The notes: generated by a model from the sequence alone, not told the origin. A stretch of 64,000 nucleotides of DNA from Nocardioides sp. (GCF_030149505.1 NZ_JASBRN010000044.1:1-64000), one strand, 5' to 3'; counted from the first letter of the stretch, positions 30,161 to 38,367 are shown. Numbers and translations: made by a program.

Positions 30161-30634
30161 TCAGTCGGAGGGGGCCTCGAAGTCCTCGGGGGTGACGTGG
30201 TCGAGGAACTCGCGGAACTTCTCGACCTCGTCCTCCTGCTCGGCCGGCACGGCCAGGCCGGCCTCGTCGAGGACCTCCTCGGCACAGACGATGCGGGAGC
30301 CGGTGCGCAGCGCCAGGGCGATGGAGTCCGAGGGGCGCGCGGAGACCTCGGTGCCCGAGGCAAGCACGAGGGTGGCGAAGAAGACGCCGTCGCGCACGTC
30401 GGTGATCCGCACCTCGTCGAGGGTGTTGCCGGTGGCCTCGAGCACGTCCTTGAGCAGGTCGTGGGTCAGCGGCCGCGGCGGGGTCACGCCCTGCTGGGCG
30501 AAGGCGATGGCCGTGGCCTCCACGGCACCGATCCAGATCGGGAGGTACCGGTCGCCGGCCACCTCGCGCAGGAGCACGATCGGCTGGTTCGAGGGCATCT
30601 CGACCCTGACTCCCATGACGTCGACCTCGCGCAT
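30161..30634 (-). CDS. Bifunctional nuclease-domain protein (Rv1829-like)
   Basis: This 157-residue protein belongs to the bifunctional nuclease (BFN, DUF151) family. It shows MREVDVMGVRVEMPSNQPIV, YLPIWIGAVEATAIAFAQ, RPLTHDLLKDVL and RPSDSIALALRTG blocks covering the whole chain. The founding plant members have DNase/RNase activity; the function of bacterial members is unclear. Gene order equals the mycobacterial Rv1830-Rv1829-Rv1828 block. The ATG at 30634 is preceded 6 nt upstream by TAGGGT. Confidence 0.88.
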   Translation of the reverse strand: MREVDVMGVRVEMPSNQPIVLLREVAGDRYLPIWIGAVEATAIAFAQQGVTPPRPLTHDLLKDVLEATGNTLDEVRITDVRDGVFFATLVLASGTEVSARPSDSIALALRTGSRIVCAEEVLDEAGLAVPAEQEDEVEKFREFLDHVTPEDFEAPSD

Positions 30635-30640
30635 GCCACC

Positions 30641-30646
30641 ACCCTA
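30641..30646 (-). promoter_or_regulatory. Leaderless -10 hexamer TAGGGT (minus strand)
   Basis: It lies 6 nt before the ATG at 30634, so the nuclease gene can be transcribed independently of the upstream MerR gene. Confidence 0.45.
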
Positions 30647-30690
30647 CGCGCACGTCCACGACGTACGGCGGGGACGGGCCGTGACCTCGA

Positions 30691-31431
30691 TCAGCGCGAC
30701 AGGCCGGACTTGACCAGCGTCGCGTGCAGCCGCACCGACAGGGCGGCGATCTCCGAGGCGGCCTCGGCCACCCGGGCGCTCGCGGCGGCGTCGCGGCTGC
30801 GCTGCAAGGGAGCGACGGCCTGCTGGACCAGGCCGACCTCGCGGTCGGCAGCGGCCTTGTAGGCGCGCAGGTGGCGCGGCTCGATGCCGTAGTCGGCCAG
30901 CTCGCGGGCGGTGCGCACCACCACCAGGGCGTCGGTGTCGTAGTGCCCGGTGCCCGGGCGCGGACCCACGAGGCCGAACTGCTCCAGCTGCGCGAGCAGC
31001 TCCTCGCCGACCTCGGCGACCTTGAGGAGCTCCTTGCGCGAGAGCCTCAGGTCGTCGGTGCGCCGGAAGGACTCCGGGCTCGGCGTGCCGTCGGCAGCGA
31101 GCGCCACCGTGGGCACCGTCGGCACGACCGGCTCGATCGGCGGCGGCTCCAGGCCGCGGTCGATCGCGTCGAGGTGCTCCCCGATGACCTTGAGAGGGAG
31201 GTAGTGGTCGCGCTGCATCCGCAGCACGTAGCGCAGCCGCGCCACGTCGGCGTCGGAGAACTTGCGGTAGCCGGCGGGCGTGCGCTCGGGCTTGATCAGC
31301 CCCTTGTCCTCGAGGAACCGGATCTTCGGGATGGTGACGCCCGGGAAGTCGGGGCGCAGCTGCTCGAGCACCTGCCCGATGTTCATCCGGGCAGTGCTCG
31401 ACCCGAGCGGGGCGGTCGAGCCGGTCACCAC
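30691..31431 (-). CDS. ftsR: MerR-family regulator, FtsR/Rv1828-like
   Basis: This 246-residue regulator starts GTG (tandem GTGGTG). Its N-terminal MerR winged helix is seen in TIPKIRFLEDKGLIKPERTP and SDADVARLRYVLRMQRDHYLPL. The C-terminal half is a second helical domain (about 140-246). It is adjacent to the FHA/GarA gene exactly as in mycobacteria (Rv1828/Rv1827) and corynebacteria, where the orthologue FtsR activates ftsZ. The start codon lies 2 bp after the FHA stop, so the two are co-transcribed. A role in cell-division gene control is inferred from orthology and position only. Confidence 0.82.
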   Translation of the reverse strand: MVTGSTAPLGSSTARMNIGQVLEQLRPDFPGVTIPKIRFLEDKGLIKPERTPAGYRKFSDADVARLRYVLRMQRDHYLPLKVIGEHLDAIDRGLEPPPIEPVVPTVPTVALAADGTPSPESFRRTDDLRLSRKELLKVAEVGEELLAQLEQFGLVGPRPGTGHYDTDALVVVRTARELADYGIEPRHLRAYKAAADREVGLVQQAVAPLQRSRDAAASARVAEAASEIAALSVRLHATLVKSGLSR

Positions 31432-31433
31432 GC

Positions 31434-31955
31434 TCAGCCCTGGACCTCGTGGCCGGAGAAGAAGACGAGGCGGTACTTGCCGACCTGCACCTCGTCGCCG
31501 TCCTTGAGCTGCACGGTGTCGATCCGGTCGCGGTTGACGTAGGTGCCGTTGAGGCTGCCCACGTCGGAGACGGTGAAGGTCGAGCCGTCGCGCTTGAACT
31601 CCGCGTGCCGGCGCGAGACCGTCACGTCGTCGAGGAAGATCTCGCTGTCGGGATGGCGACCCGCCGTCACCGTGTCGGTGTCGAGCAGGAAGCGGTTGCC
31701 CGACCCGGGCCCGCGCTGCACCACCAGCAGGGCGTGGCCCACCGGGAGCGCGTCCACGGCGGCGGCGTCGACCGGGTTGAGCTGGCGGTCTGAGGTCTCC
31801 ACCCGCGCGTCGCCGGCCGCGATCGAGATCGTCGCGGTCGTCTCGCCGCGCGAGGCCTCAGGGGCGGGGTCGGCGGTGACGAGCCGGGTCCCGCACTGGG
31901 AGCAGAAGCGGGCGTCGTCGGGGTTCTGCCGGCCACAGGCGGTGCAGAACGGCAT
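31434..31955 (-). CDS. garA: FHA-domain protein GarA/OdhI-like, with N-terminal zinc ribbon
   Basis: This 173-residue protein has an N-terminal zinc-ribbon (C4, C7, C18, C21 in CTACG and CSQCG). The phosphoacceptor motif GETTATIS (T39, T40) comes next. A C-terminal FHA domain follows (AGRHPDSEIFLDDVTVSRRH, SLNGTYVN). In mycobacteria and corynebacteria the orthologue is phosphorylated on the ETT motif by PknB/PknG and, in the unphosphorylated state, inhibits 2-oxoglutarate dehydrogenase and affects glutamate metabolism. The ETT motif and FHA are conserved here, so the same switch is likely. The extra zinc ribbon is absent from mycobacterial GarA. It has a GAGGAG ribosome site. Confidence 0.88.
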   Translation of the reverse strand: MPFCTACGRQNPDDARFCSQCGTRLVTADPAPEASRGETTATISIAAGDARVETSDRQLNPVDAAAVDALPVGHALLVVQRGPGSGNRFLLDTDTVTAGRHPDSEIFLDDVTVSRRHAEFKRDGSTFTVSDVGSLNGTYVNRDRIDTVQLKDGDEVQVGKYRLVFFSGHEVQG

Positions 31956-31990
31956 CGGGGTCTCCTCGTGCTGCGCTGGACGATCCGGTC

Positions 31991-32029
31991 GCGGAACCCT
32001 CACCGCCGGGTGGAGAGTGAGGGTTCCGC
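31991..32029. terminator. 13-bp hairpin between gcvH and the FHA gene
   Basis: GCGGAACCCTCAC (31991-32003) and GTGAGGGTTCCGC (32017-32029) are exact complements with a 13-nt loop. It lies 83 nt after the gcvH stop and 36 nt before the FHA start, both minus strand. It could terminate gcvH transcripts, attenuate the FHA gene, or be an operator. Confidence 0.6.
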
Positions 32030-32112
32030 CGAACCTACCAGTGATGGAGGGTCGGGCAACCCCGGACCGGGGAACCCGCTCGGGTGGCGCGAGGGCTGGT
32101 CGACCGGTGGGT

Positions 32113-32496
32113 TCAGCCCTCGAGGGAGGCCTGGTAGGCCGCCGCGTCCATGAGCCCCTCGCCCACCTCGCCGGCGGGGACGACCTCGAAGAGCCAGCCA
32201 CCGCCGTACGGGTCGTCGTTGACGAGCTCGGGGGTCGCGTCGAGCGCCTCGTTGCGGGCCACGACCTCACCGGTGACCGGCGCGTAGACGTCGGAGACCG
32301 ACTTGGTCGACTCCAGCTCGCCGCAGGTACTGCCGGCGGTGACGCTCTCCCCCACCTCCGGCAGGGAGACGTAGACGATGTCGCCGAGGGCGTCCTGGGC
32401 GTAGTGGGTGATGCCGATGCGCACCGCGCCCTCGTGCTCGCCGGGGGTGCGGACCCACTCGTGCTCCGCGGTGTACTGCAGGTCGTCGGGGTACAA
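32113..32496 (-). CDS. gcvH: Glycine cleavage system H protein
   Basis: This 127-residue lipoyl carrier shuttles the aminomethyl group between the P, T and L proteins. The lipoylated lysine is K65 in LESTKSVSD, and the chain begins with the typical [11 protein letters not shown]. The start is a TTG at 32496 with a strong GGAGGAG site 5 nt before it; no ATG or GTG nearby would keep the N terminus. Unlike gcvP, no glycine aptamer is visible upstream. Expression is apparently tied to the DUF881/GarA block. Confidence 0.92.
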   Translation of the reverse strand: MYPDDLQYTAEHEWVRTPGEHEGAVRIGITHYAQDALGDIVYVSLPEVGESVTAGSTCGELESTKSVSDVYAPVTGEVVARNEALDATPELVNDDPYGGGWLFEVVPAGEVGEGLMDAAAYQASLEG

Positions 32497-32562
32497 GGTG
32501 TCTCCTCCAGGTCGGGCTGTCCGGCGGGTCAGGCAGGTCGGGTGAGGCTACTGCGGCTGGGG

Positions 32563-33339
32563 CTACTGCGGGTCCACGGGCTGGGCGAACTCGGGCTCGA
32601 CGGGCTGGCGCACCGACTCGATGTCGAGGGAGGAGAGTGTGACGACCTCCACCTCCGCACCGTCGTCCTGCAGGTCCACGCGCGGGCCCTCCAGGATCGA
32701 CATCGCACCGGCGAGGGCGCTCGGGTCGCCGATCACGTCCACGACGTACGGCGCCGACAGCTGCTGCCCGTCGACCACGAGACCGCCCTCGGCATCGGTG
32801 AAGGAGGTCTGCGCGACGACCCGGACGGTGCCGTTGATCTGCATCGCCTCGGCCGAGGCGATCCGCAGGCCCTGCACCATGTTGAGCATCGTGTCGGCGC
32901 GGACCCGGCCGGTCACCTCGGTGATGGTGATCCGGATGCCCGGGCCGGTCACGGGCACCAGGCCGGCCAGGATGCTCAGGCTGTCGGCCTCGCTCGTCGC
33001 CTGCTCCAGGGCGACCCGCTCCGCATCGGTGTCGGAGACCAGCTCGTCGCGCGCGGTCTCGAGGCGGGTGATCTCGGCGCGCGCGCGGCGCGAGGCGCCG
33101 GCCAGGCCGGACAGGACGTTGACCAGGTCCTGCTCGCGGTAGCCGGCGTAGGTGTCGTCGTCCTCGACGGTCTGCACCTGCACGATGGCGGCGAAGGCCA
33201 CGACCGCCAGCAGGACCGCGACGACGACCTGGCTGCGCGAGGGCCGCAGCAGCGCCCGGCGCAGGCGGGCACGCCCGGTCTCCTCCGCGGGCACCGGGTC
33301 CTGGCCCGACCCGGGGCCAGGGCTCGTCGGCTCAGGCAT
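32563..33339 (-). CDS. DUF881 membrane protein (Rv1825-like)
   Basis: This 258-residue protein has a Pro-rich acidic N terminus, one TM helix (VVVAVLLAVVAFAAIVQV, ~residues 37-54), then a coiled coil and the extracellular DUF881 domain (ITITEVTGRVRADTMLNMVQGLRIASAEAMQING). It overlaps the end of the small basic protein gene by 8 bp. The DUF881-Sbp-DUF881-phosphatidyltransferase order is conserved across actinobacteria and suggests an envelope or division-related assembly. The molecular function is unknown. Confidence 0.85.
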   Translation of the reverse strand: MPEPTSPGPGSGQDPVPAEETGRARLRRALLRPSRSQVVVAVLLAVVAFAAIVQVQTVEDDDTYAGYREQDLVNVLSGLAGASRRARAEITRLETARDELVSDTDAERVALEQATSEADSLSILAGLVPVTGPGIRITITEVTGRVRADTMLNMVQGLRIASAEAMQINGTVRVVAQTSFTDAEGGLVVDGQQLSAPYVVDVIGDPSALAGAMSILEGPRVDLQDDGAEVEVVTLSSLDIESVRQPVEPEFAQPVDPQ

Positions 33340-33664
33340 GGAACAGGTGCCGTCTGATCGCGGCGACGTTGGAGAAGATCCGGATGCCGAGCACGACGAT
33401 GACACCGGTCGAGAGCTGACCGCCGACGCCGAGCTGGTCGCCCAACCACACGATGGCCGAGGCGATCACGACGTTGGAGACGAAGGAGACGACGAAGACC
33501 TTGTCGTCGAAGATCCCGTCGAGGTAGGCGCGCAGCCCGCCGAAGACGGCGTCGAGGGCGGCGACCACCGCGATCGGCAGGTAGGGCTCGAGGGAGAGCG
33601 GTACGTCGGGCTGGAGCAGCAGCCCCAGGGTGATCCCGACGAGCAGGCCGAGTGCGGCGATCAC
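33332..33664 (-). CDS. Small basic protein family (DUF1290) membrane protein
   Basis: This 110-residue protein consists almost wholly of three hydrophobic segments (VIAALGLLVGITLGLLLQP, LPIAVVAALDAVFGGLRA, VSNVVIASAIVWLG). It ends with IRIFSNVAAIRRHLFHA, diagnostic for the Sbp/DUF1290 family next to DUF881 genes. The GTG start at 33664 overlaps the stop of the upstream DUF881 gene by 4 bp. It probably partners with the DUF881 proteins in the membrane. Confidence 0.88.
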   Translation of the reverse strand: MIAALGLLVGITLGLLLQPDVPLSLEPYLPIAVVAALDAVFGGLRAYLDGIFDDKVFVVSFVSNVVIASAIVWLGDQLGVGGQLSTGVIVVLGIRIFSNVAAIRRHLFHA

Positions 33665-34569
33665 GGGGTGTCTCCCTCGGCTTCTCGGGGGTCGGCGTCG
33701 ACGAGCAGCTCGGCGTGCCGCAGGACCCGGGGCGCCGCCGCTGGCAGGACCAGCTCCTCGACGGGGACCATCTCGAAGCCGAACCCGAAACGGGTGACCA
33801 GGTCTGCGACCGCCAGGCCGCTCGGGCTGGCCAGCAGGTCTGCCTGGAGGGTACGCCGGTTGCCGACCACCGAGAGCACGTAGGGGGATCGCAGCGGCTG
33901 GCTGTTGACGTTGACCACCGTGCCGGAGTTCTCGATGGCGGTGCGGACGGTCAGGCGCTCGCCGTTGATGCTGATCGCCTCGGCGCCGGCCTGCCACAGC
34001 CCGTTGACCAGCAGCTGGAGGTCGGTGTCGCGGATCAGCTCACCGCCTGCGGGGGCGTCGGTGATCGTGACCCGCGCGCCCTCCCCGCGCACCCCGATGA
34101 AGCCGGTGCGGACCTGGAGGCGGCGCAGCCGACCCTCGGCGGTGAGCCGGTTGCCGGTGACGGTGGCCAACAACTGCTCGCCGTCCTCGACCTCGCCGCG
34201 CAGCTCCTGGATCCGGTCCTGGAGGGCGGTGACGGTGTCACGGCGCTCGATGACGCGCTCGACCAGCACCACCCGGCTGGACTGCGCCTCGTCGGCGCCC
34301 CGGGCGGTCTGCACGGCCGCGGTCGCGACGAGCACACCGAAGACGGCGACCACGACGGCAGCGGTGCGGTGGGCCCGCACACCGCGCGGCGGCTCCTCCC
34401 CCGCGGTTGCCCGGCGCCGAGCCACGTGGACGTAGTCCTCGTCCAGCGACTGCTGGGTCAGCAGGTCCAGCAACGGGGTGGCCGCGCGGCTGCGCGCGTC
34501 GTCCACCGTGCCCGGGGCGCGCTGCTCGCGCGTCGCGGGCCCTGCGGGGGGCCGGTCGGTGCCGGGCAC
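33661..34569 (-). CDS. DUF881 membrane protein (Rv1823-like)
   Basis: This 302-residue paralogue of the other DUF881 protein has a long cytoplasmic N terminus (about 70 residues, LLDLLTQQSLDEDY motif) and one TM helix (TAAVVVAVFGVLVATAAVQ). A coiled coil (VERVIERRDTVTALQDRIQ) and the exported DUF881 domain follow. The GTG start lies 3 bp after the phosphatidyltransferase stop, so the five genes form one tight operon. The role is inferred only from the conserved neighbourhood with a lipid synthase. Confidence 0.85.
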   Translation of the reverse strand: MPGTDRPPAGPATREQRAPGTVDDARSRAATPLLDLLTQQSLDEDYVHVARRRATAGEEPPRGVRAHRTAAVVVAVFGVLVATAAVQTARGADEAQSSRVVLVERVIERRDTVTALQDRIQELRGEVEDGEQLLATVTGNRLTAEGRLRRLQVRTGFIGVRGEGARVTITDAPAGGELIRDTDLQLLVNGLWQAGAEAISINGERLTVRTAIENSGTVVNVNSQPLRSPYVLSVVGNRRTLQADLLASPSGLAVADLVTRFGFGFEMVPVEELVLPAAAPRVLRHAELLVDADPREAEGDTP

Positions 34570-34572
34570 GGC

Positions 34573-35187
34573 TCAGGCCGCCGTACCGGATTGGCGCGCG
34601 CGGCGCGGCGTGGTCATGAGCAGCTTGCGCACCTGCCAGGCGTAGAGGACCCCGGCCCACCAGTAGAGGCCGACGCCCCAGATGGCGAAGGCCCAGCCGA
34701 AGACCTGGGCCAGGTCGGCGACCACGCCCTCGCCGTCACCGAGCAGCAGCAGCGGGAAGGCGTAGAGCAGGTTGAAGGTCGCGGCCTTGCCGAGGAAGTG
34801 GACCGGCAGCGCGCTGTAGCCGCGGGTGCGCAGCAGCGGCACGAGCAGCCACATGAGGGCGTCGCGCAGCGGCAGCGAGACCGCGAGCCACCACGGGATG
34901 ACCTCGCGCAGGGCGAGCCCGACCACCACGGCCAGGATGTAGAGCCGGTCGGCCACCGGGTCGAGCACCTGGCCCAGCACCGAGGTCTGCCCCCAGCGGC
35001 GGGCCAGCCAGCCGTCGAGCCAGTCGGTGACGCCGGAGAGCACGAGCAGGCCCAGGGCCCAGCCGTCGGCCTCGGGGCCGAGCACCAGCCACAGGAAGAC
35101 CGGGATGAGCGCGAGCCGGACGGCGCTGAGCAGGTTGGGCAGGGTCCACACCCCGGCGTCCGCCTGCCGCGCCGCGCTCTCCGTCAC
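34573..35187 (-). CDS. CDP-alcohol phosphatidyltransferase
   Basis: This 204-residue membrane enzyme makes a phospholipid by displacing CMP from CDP-diacylglycerol. The catalytic signature D-x2-D-G-x2-A-R-x8-G-x3-D-x3-D is complete (D55, D58, G59, A62, R63, G72, D76, D80). Several TM helices follow. By position it corresponds to PgsA2 (Rv1822), which is not the essential PIP or PGP synthase, and the acceptor alcohol is unproven. The GTG start follows a TAGGGT hexamer that overlaps the previous gene's stop codon. Confidence 0.88.
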   Translation of the reverse strand: MTESAARQADAGVWTLPNLLSAVRLALIPVFLWLVLGPEADGWALGLLVLSGVTDWLDGWLARRWGQTSVLGQVLDPVADRLYILAVVVGLALREVIPWWLAVSLPLRDALMWLLVPLLRTRGYSALPVHFLGKAATFNLLYAFPLLLLGDGEGVVADLAQVFGWAFAIWGVGLYWWAGVLYAWQVRKLLMTTPRRARQSGTAA

Positions 35188-35194
35188 GCCCCGG

Positions 35195-35200
35195 ACCCTA
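35195..35200 (-). promoter_or_regulatory. Leaderless -10 hexamer TAGGGT overlapping the upstream stop codon
   Basis: TAGGGT lies 7 nt before the GTG at 35187. Its TAG is the stop codon of the preceding CNNM-family gene, so the phosphatidyltransferase operon has its own start immediately at the end of that gene. Confidence 0.5.
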
Positions 35201-36301
35201 GGGCATGGGACCCGACGCGGACTGCGCGGCGGGCCCGGTCGGCGCAGGTGCGTCGGTCGGCTCGTCGTGGTGCGCGGCGTCGCGGATCTCGCCGACCAGC
35301 TCCTCGATGACGTCCTCGAGCGTGGCCAGCCCGACCGTCACCCCGTCGGGCCGCACGACGCGGGCCATGTGGGCGCCGCGGCGCTGCAGCTGCTCGAGGA
35401 CGTCGTGGAGCAGGTCGCCCGGCGAGACCGGCGCGAAGGGGCGCACCCACTTGTCCTCGACCGGGCGCAGCCGCCGCTCCTCGTCGGGCTCCAGCACGTC
35501 CTTGATGTGGAGGTAGCCGACCAGCTCGCCGGTGTCGGAGGCGACCGGGAAGCGGCTGAAGCCCGTCGCCGCGCACAGCGCCTCGACGTCCGCGGCGCTG
35601 GAGCCGCGGGTGACGGTGGTGAGCGACCCGGCCTCGAGCAGCACCGCGTCGACGGTCTTCTCGGTGAACCCGAGGGCGCCGGCGAGGCGGTCGTACTCGT
35701 CGTCCTCCAGCAGGCCCTCGCCGCGCGACTCCTCGACCAGCGCCGCGACCTCCTCACGGGTGTACGCCGAGGACAGCTCGTCCTTGGGCTCCACGCCCAG
35801 CAGCCGCAGCGTGCGGTTGGCGACCGCGTTGAGCGAGACGATGAGCGGGCGCAGCACGGTGACGACCGCCAGCAGCGGCGGCCCGAGCACGAGGGCGGCC
35901 CGGTCGGGCCCGGCGATGGCGATGTTCTTGGGCACCATCTCCCCCAGCACCACGTGCAGGAAGACCACGATGGTCAGCGCGACCACGAAGGAGACCGGGT
36001 GCAGCAGGGACTCGCTGACCCCGGCGCGCTCGAAGAGCGGCTCGAGGAGGTGCGCCACGGCGGGCTCCCCGACGGCACCGAGCCCGACCGAGCAGATGGT
36101 GATGCCCAGCTGGGCGCCCGCCATCATGAGGGAGACGTTCTCCATGGCCGTCAGCGTGGTGCGGGCGATCCGGGAGCCGGACTGGGCCAGCGGCTCGATC
36201 TGGGAGCGGCGGGCGGAGACGAGCGCGAACTCCGCCCCCACGAAGAAGGCGTTGGCCGCCAGCAGCAGGACGGCGACGAGCAGCGCGGTGAGGTCGCTCA
36301 T
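35198..36301 (-). CDS. CNNM/CorC-type transporter, DUF21-CBS (second copy)
   Basis: This 367-residue membrane protein of the hemolysin/CNNM family has an N-terminal DUF21 transmembrane domain (ANAFFVGAEFALVSARRSQIEPLA, LHVVLGEMVPKNIAIAGP) and two CBS domains (about 210-330). The family is linked to magnesium or cobalt efflux. The usual C-terminal transporter-associated (CorC_HlyC) domain appears missing, as this copy ends shortly after VGLATLEDVIEELVGEI. Its ATG overlaps the stop of the longer paralogue upstream (ATGA), so both are made together and may form a heterodimer. Confidence 0.85.
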   Translation of the reverse strand: MSDLTALLVAVLLLAANAFFVGAEFALVSARRSQIEPLAQSGSRIARTTLTAMENVSLMMAGAQLGITICSVGLGAVGEPAVAHLLEPLFERAGVSESLLHPVSFVVALTIVVFLHVVLGEMVPKNIAIAGPDRAALVLGPPLLAVVTVLRPLIVSLNAVANRTLRLLGVEPKDELSSAYTREEVAALVEESRGEGLLEDDEYDRLAGALGFTEKTVDAVLLEAGSLTTVTRGSSAADVEALCAATGFSRFPVASDTGELVGYLHIKDVLEPDEERRLRPVEDKWVRPFAPVSPGDLLHDVLEQLQRRGAHMARVVRPDGVTVGLATLEDVIEELVGEIRDAAHHDEPTDAPAPTGPAAQSASGPMP

Positions 36302-37671
36302 CGGTGCGCCCCCTCCTCGTCCGTGGAGTCCGTCGCGGCCGGGCCGAGCAGGCGCAGCGAGACGCGGTCGACGCGCAGGCCGTCCATGTGCTCGACGGTG
36401 AGGGCGGCCAGCCGCTCGCGGACCTCCTCGGGGTCGCTGCGGTCGGGCACCGCGACCTCGGCGACGTCGCCGCTCTCGGGCACCTTGCCGAGCACCCGCA
36501 TCACGAGTCCGCCGACGGTGTCGTAGGCCTCGTCCTCGGGCAGCTCGATGCCGGTCAGGTCCTCGACCTCGTCCGGCCGCAGCATCCCCGACAGCGTCCA
36601 GCTGCCGTCGCGGCGCTGGCGGCCGCGGGAGCCGGCCCGGTCGTGCTCGTCGGCGATGTCGCCGACGATCTCCTCGATCACGTCCTCGAGGGTCACGATG
36701 CCGGCGTGCCCGCCGTACTCGTCGAGCACGACGGCCATCTGGAAGCCGTCCTCGCGCAGCAGCGACAGCAGCGGGTCCAGGCGCAGGGAGTCCGGCACCA
36801 CGATCGGCTTGACCATGAGGTGCTTGACCTTGGTGGTGGCGCGCTCGTGCAGCGGCAGCGCCACGGCGTGCTTGACGTGGACGGTGCCGGCGACGTTGTC
36901 GTCCTCGTCGAGGACGGGGAAGCGCGAGTGGCCGCTGGCGCGGGTCAGGTCGATGACCGCCTGGGCCCGGTCGTTGAGCTCCAGGGAGAGCGTGCGCACG
37001 CGCGGGGTCATGATCTCGCCCGCAGAGCGGGTGCCGAACTCCACCGAGCGCTCCATCAGCTCGGCGGTGTCGGCGTCGAGGGTGCCCTCGTCGGCCGAGC
37101 GCGCGATCAGCGAGGCGAGCTCGGAGGAGCTCCGCGCCGAGCGCAGCTCCTCCTGGGGCTCGATGCCCAGGCGACGCACGATCTTGTTCGCGGAGCCGTT
37201 GAGGAAGCGGATCGGGTAGGTGTTGACCGCGGTGAAGAAGCGCATCGGCCCCTGCGTGGCCCGCGCGGTGGCCAGCGGCACCGCGATGGCGAAGTTCTTG
37301 GGCACCAGCTCGCCGAAGAGCATGGTCAAGATGGTGCTGATCACCAGGGCGAGCGCCAGCCCGACCGGGGAGACCGCACCGTCGGGCACGCCCGCGGCGG
37401 TCAGCGGGTCGCGCAGCAGCTCGGAGATCGCCGGCTCGGCGAGGAACCCGATGCCGAGGTTGGTCACCGTGATGCCGACCTGGGCACCGGAGAGCTGGGT
37501 CGACAGCGAGCGCAGCGCCCGCTGGACACCGAGCGCACCCTGGTCGCCCTCGGCGACGAGCTGGTCGACCTTGTTGCGGTCGACGGCCACGAGCGAGAAC
37601 TCCGCGGCCACGAAGATGCCGCACGCCACCACGAGGAGCAGCGCGACGAGAAGGAGCAGGAGGGGGGTCAT
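36298..37671 (-). CDS. CNNM/CorC-type transporter, DUF21-CBS-CorC (full-length copy)
   Basis: This 457-residue paralogue has DUF21 membrane domain (VAAEFSLVAVDRNKVDQLV, FGELVPKNFAIAVPL), CBS pair (about 205-330) and the C-terminal CorC_HlyC domain (DGSWTLSGMLRPDEVEDLTG). It is probably a divalent cation, likely Mg, efflux or sensing protein in the plasma membrane. A -10-like TAGACT at 37831-37836, about 160 bp upstream, would give a long 5' leader. It is the first gene of the pair. Confidence 0.87.
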   Translation of the reverse strand: MTPLLLLLVALLLVVACGIFVAAEFSLVAVDRNKVDQLVAEGDQGALGVQRALRSLSTQLSGAQVGITVTNLGIGFLAEPAISELLRDPLTAAGVPDGAVSPVGLALALVISTILTMLFGELVPKNFAIAVPLATARATQGPMRFFTAVNTYPIRFLNGSANKIVRRLGIEPQEELRSARSSSELASLIARSADEGTLDADTAELMERSVEFGTRSAGEIMTPRVRTLSLELNDRAQAVIDLTRASGHSRFPVLDEDDNVAGTVHVKHAVALPLHERATTKVKHLMVKPIVVPDSLRLDPLLSLLREDGFQMAVVLDEYGGHAGIVTLEDVIEEIVGDIADEHDRAGSRGRQRRDGSWTLSGMLRPDEVEDLTGIELPEDEAYDTVGGLVMRVLGKVPESGDVAEVAVPDRSDPEEVRERLAALTVEHMDGLRVDRVSLRLLGPAATDSTDEEGAHR

Positions 37672-37799
37672 GGTCGCTCTCCCCTCGCCGGTGCCGCCTC
37701 AGCGCCGCGACGGGCAGATCGAGGGGCGGGGGGCGGGGAGAGCGGGCGACTTTGGGAGCCGTCCATCAGCGGAGCTCTGGGTCCTTTGCGTCAGGGGGT

Positions 37800-37828
37800 G
37801 CGGGCGCCGACCGGTGGCCGACGCCCGC
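37800..37828. repeat. Hairpin in the leader of the CNNM pair
   Basis: GCGGGCG (37800-37806) pairs with CGCCCGC (37822-37828), next to a -10-like TAGACT at 37831-37836. It would sit at the very 5' end of the transcript. The 37672-37799 stretch that follows contains no gene. Confidence 0.4.
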
Positions 37829-37836
37829 CCAGTCTA

Positions 37837-37866
37837 GGGGGCGGCAGGGCACCGCCCACCGCCCCC
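37837..37866 (-). terminator. Terminator after the lipoprotein gene
   Basis: GGGGGCGG (37837-37844) pairs with CCGCCCCC (37859-37866), perfect 8 bp. It lies 9 nt past the lipoprotein stop on the minus strand. Confidence 0.55.
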
Positions 37867-37875
37867 GCAGCCGGG

Positions 37876-38367
37876 CTACTCGCCCAGCGTGATGTCGCAC
37901 TCCTGCTCGGCGTGCTCGGAGATCGCGTCGGAGGCCTCCTGGAACTCCGGGCTGTCGAGCTCCTCGAGCGTGGGGCCGAGCTCCTGGAGCTTCTCCATGT
38001 CGACGCCCTCGGGGATCTCCCCGGTCATGACGTCGCCGAGGTCGTCGAGCTCCAGACCGGCGTCGGCGAAGGCGTCCTCGATCTGCTGGACACCCTCGTT
38101 CATGGTCGCCCACTCGTCGGCGACCTCCTCGGGGGCCTCCTCCGAGAGGGTCTCGAACGCCTCGAAGGCGGTGCTGAAGGCACCGGGGTCGCCCGCCTCC
38201 AGCGCGTCGATGTCCTCCTTCGCGGTGGACAGGGTGTCGCAGTAGGCCTCGATGTCGTCGCCACCGCCGCAGCCGGTGAGCGCGAGCGAGGCGGTGAGCA
38301 GGCCGGCTCCCAGGAGCGCGGCGGGTCGGGTCAGGCGTCGCTTCGTCGTCTTCACCCGGCTCAGCAT
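37876..38367 (-). CDS. Acidic lipoprotein of unknown function
   Basis: This 163-residue protein has a basic signal peptide ending in lipobox LTGC (C33). A strongly acidic, Ala/Glu-rich helical body follows (YCDTLSTAKEDIDALEAGDP), with a second Cys pair (C43 in YCDT, near-terminal QECDI) that may form a disulfide. It is likely anchored outside the membrane. The family is common in Nocardioides but without known function. Its ATG overlaps the end of the spermidine-synthase-like gene by 7 bp, so they are co-transcribed. Confidence 0.75.
   Translation of the reverse strand: MLSRVKTTKRRLTRPAALLGAGLLTASLALTGCGGGDDIEAYCDTLSTAKEDIDALEAGDPGAFSTAFEAFETLSEEAPEEVADEWATMNEGVQQIEDAFADAGLELDDLGDVMTGEIPEGVDMEKLQELGPTLEELDSPEFQEASDAISEHAEQECDITLGE

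Noticed and set aside
37672-37836. M-box or other known magnesium riboswitch before the CNNM genes
   Set aside because: The leader lacks the conserved M-box blocks as I know them; only a simple hairpin is visible.
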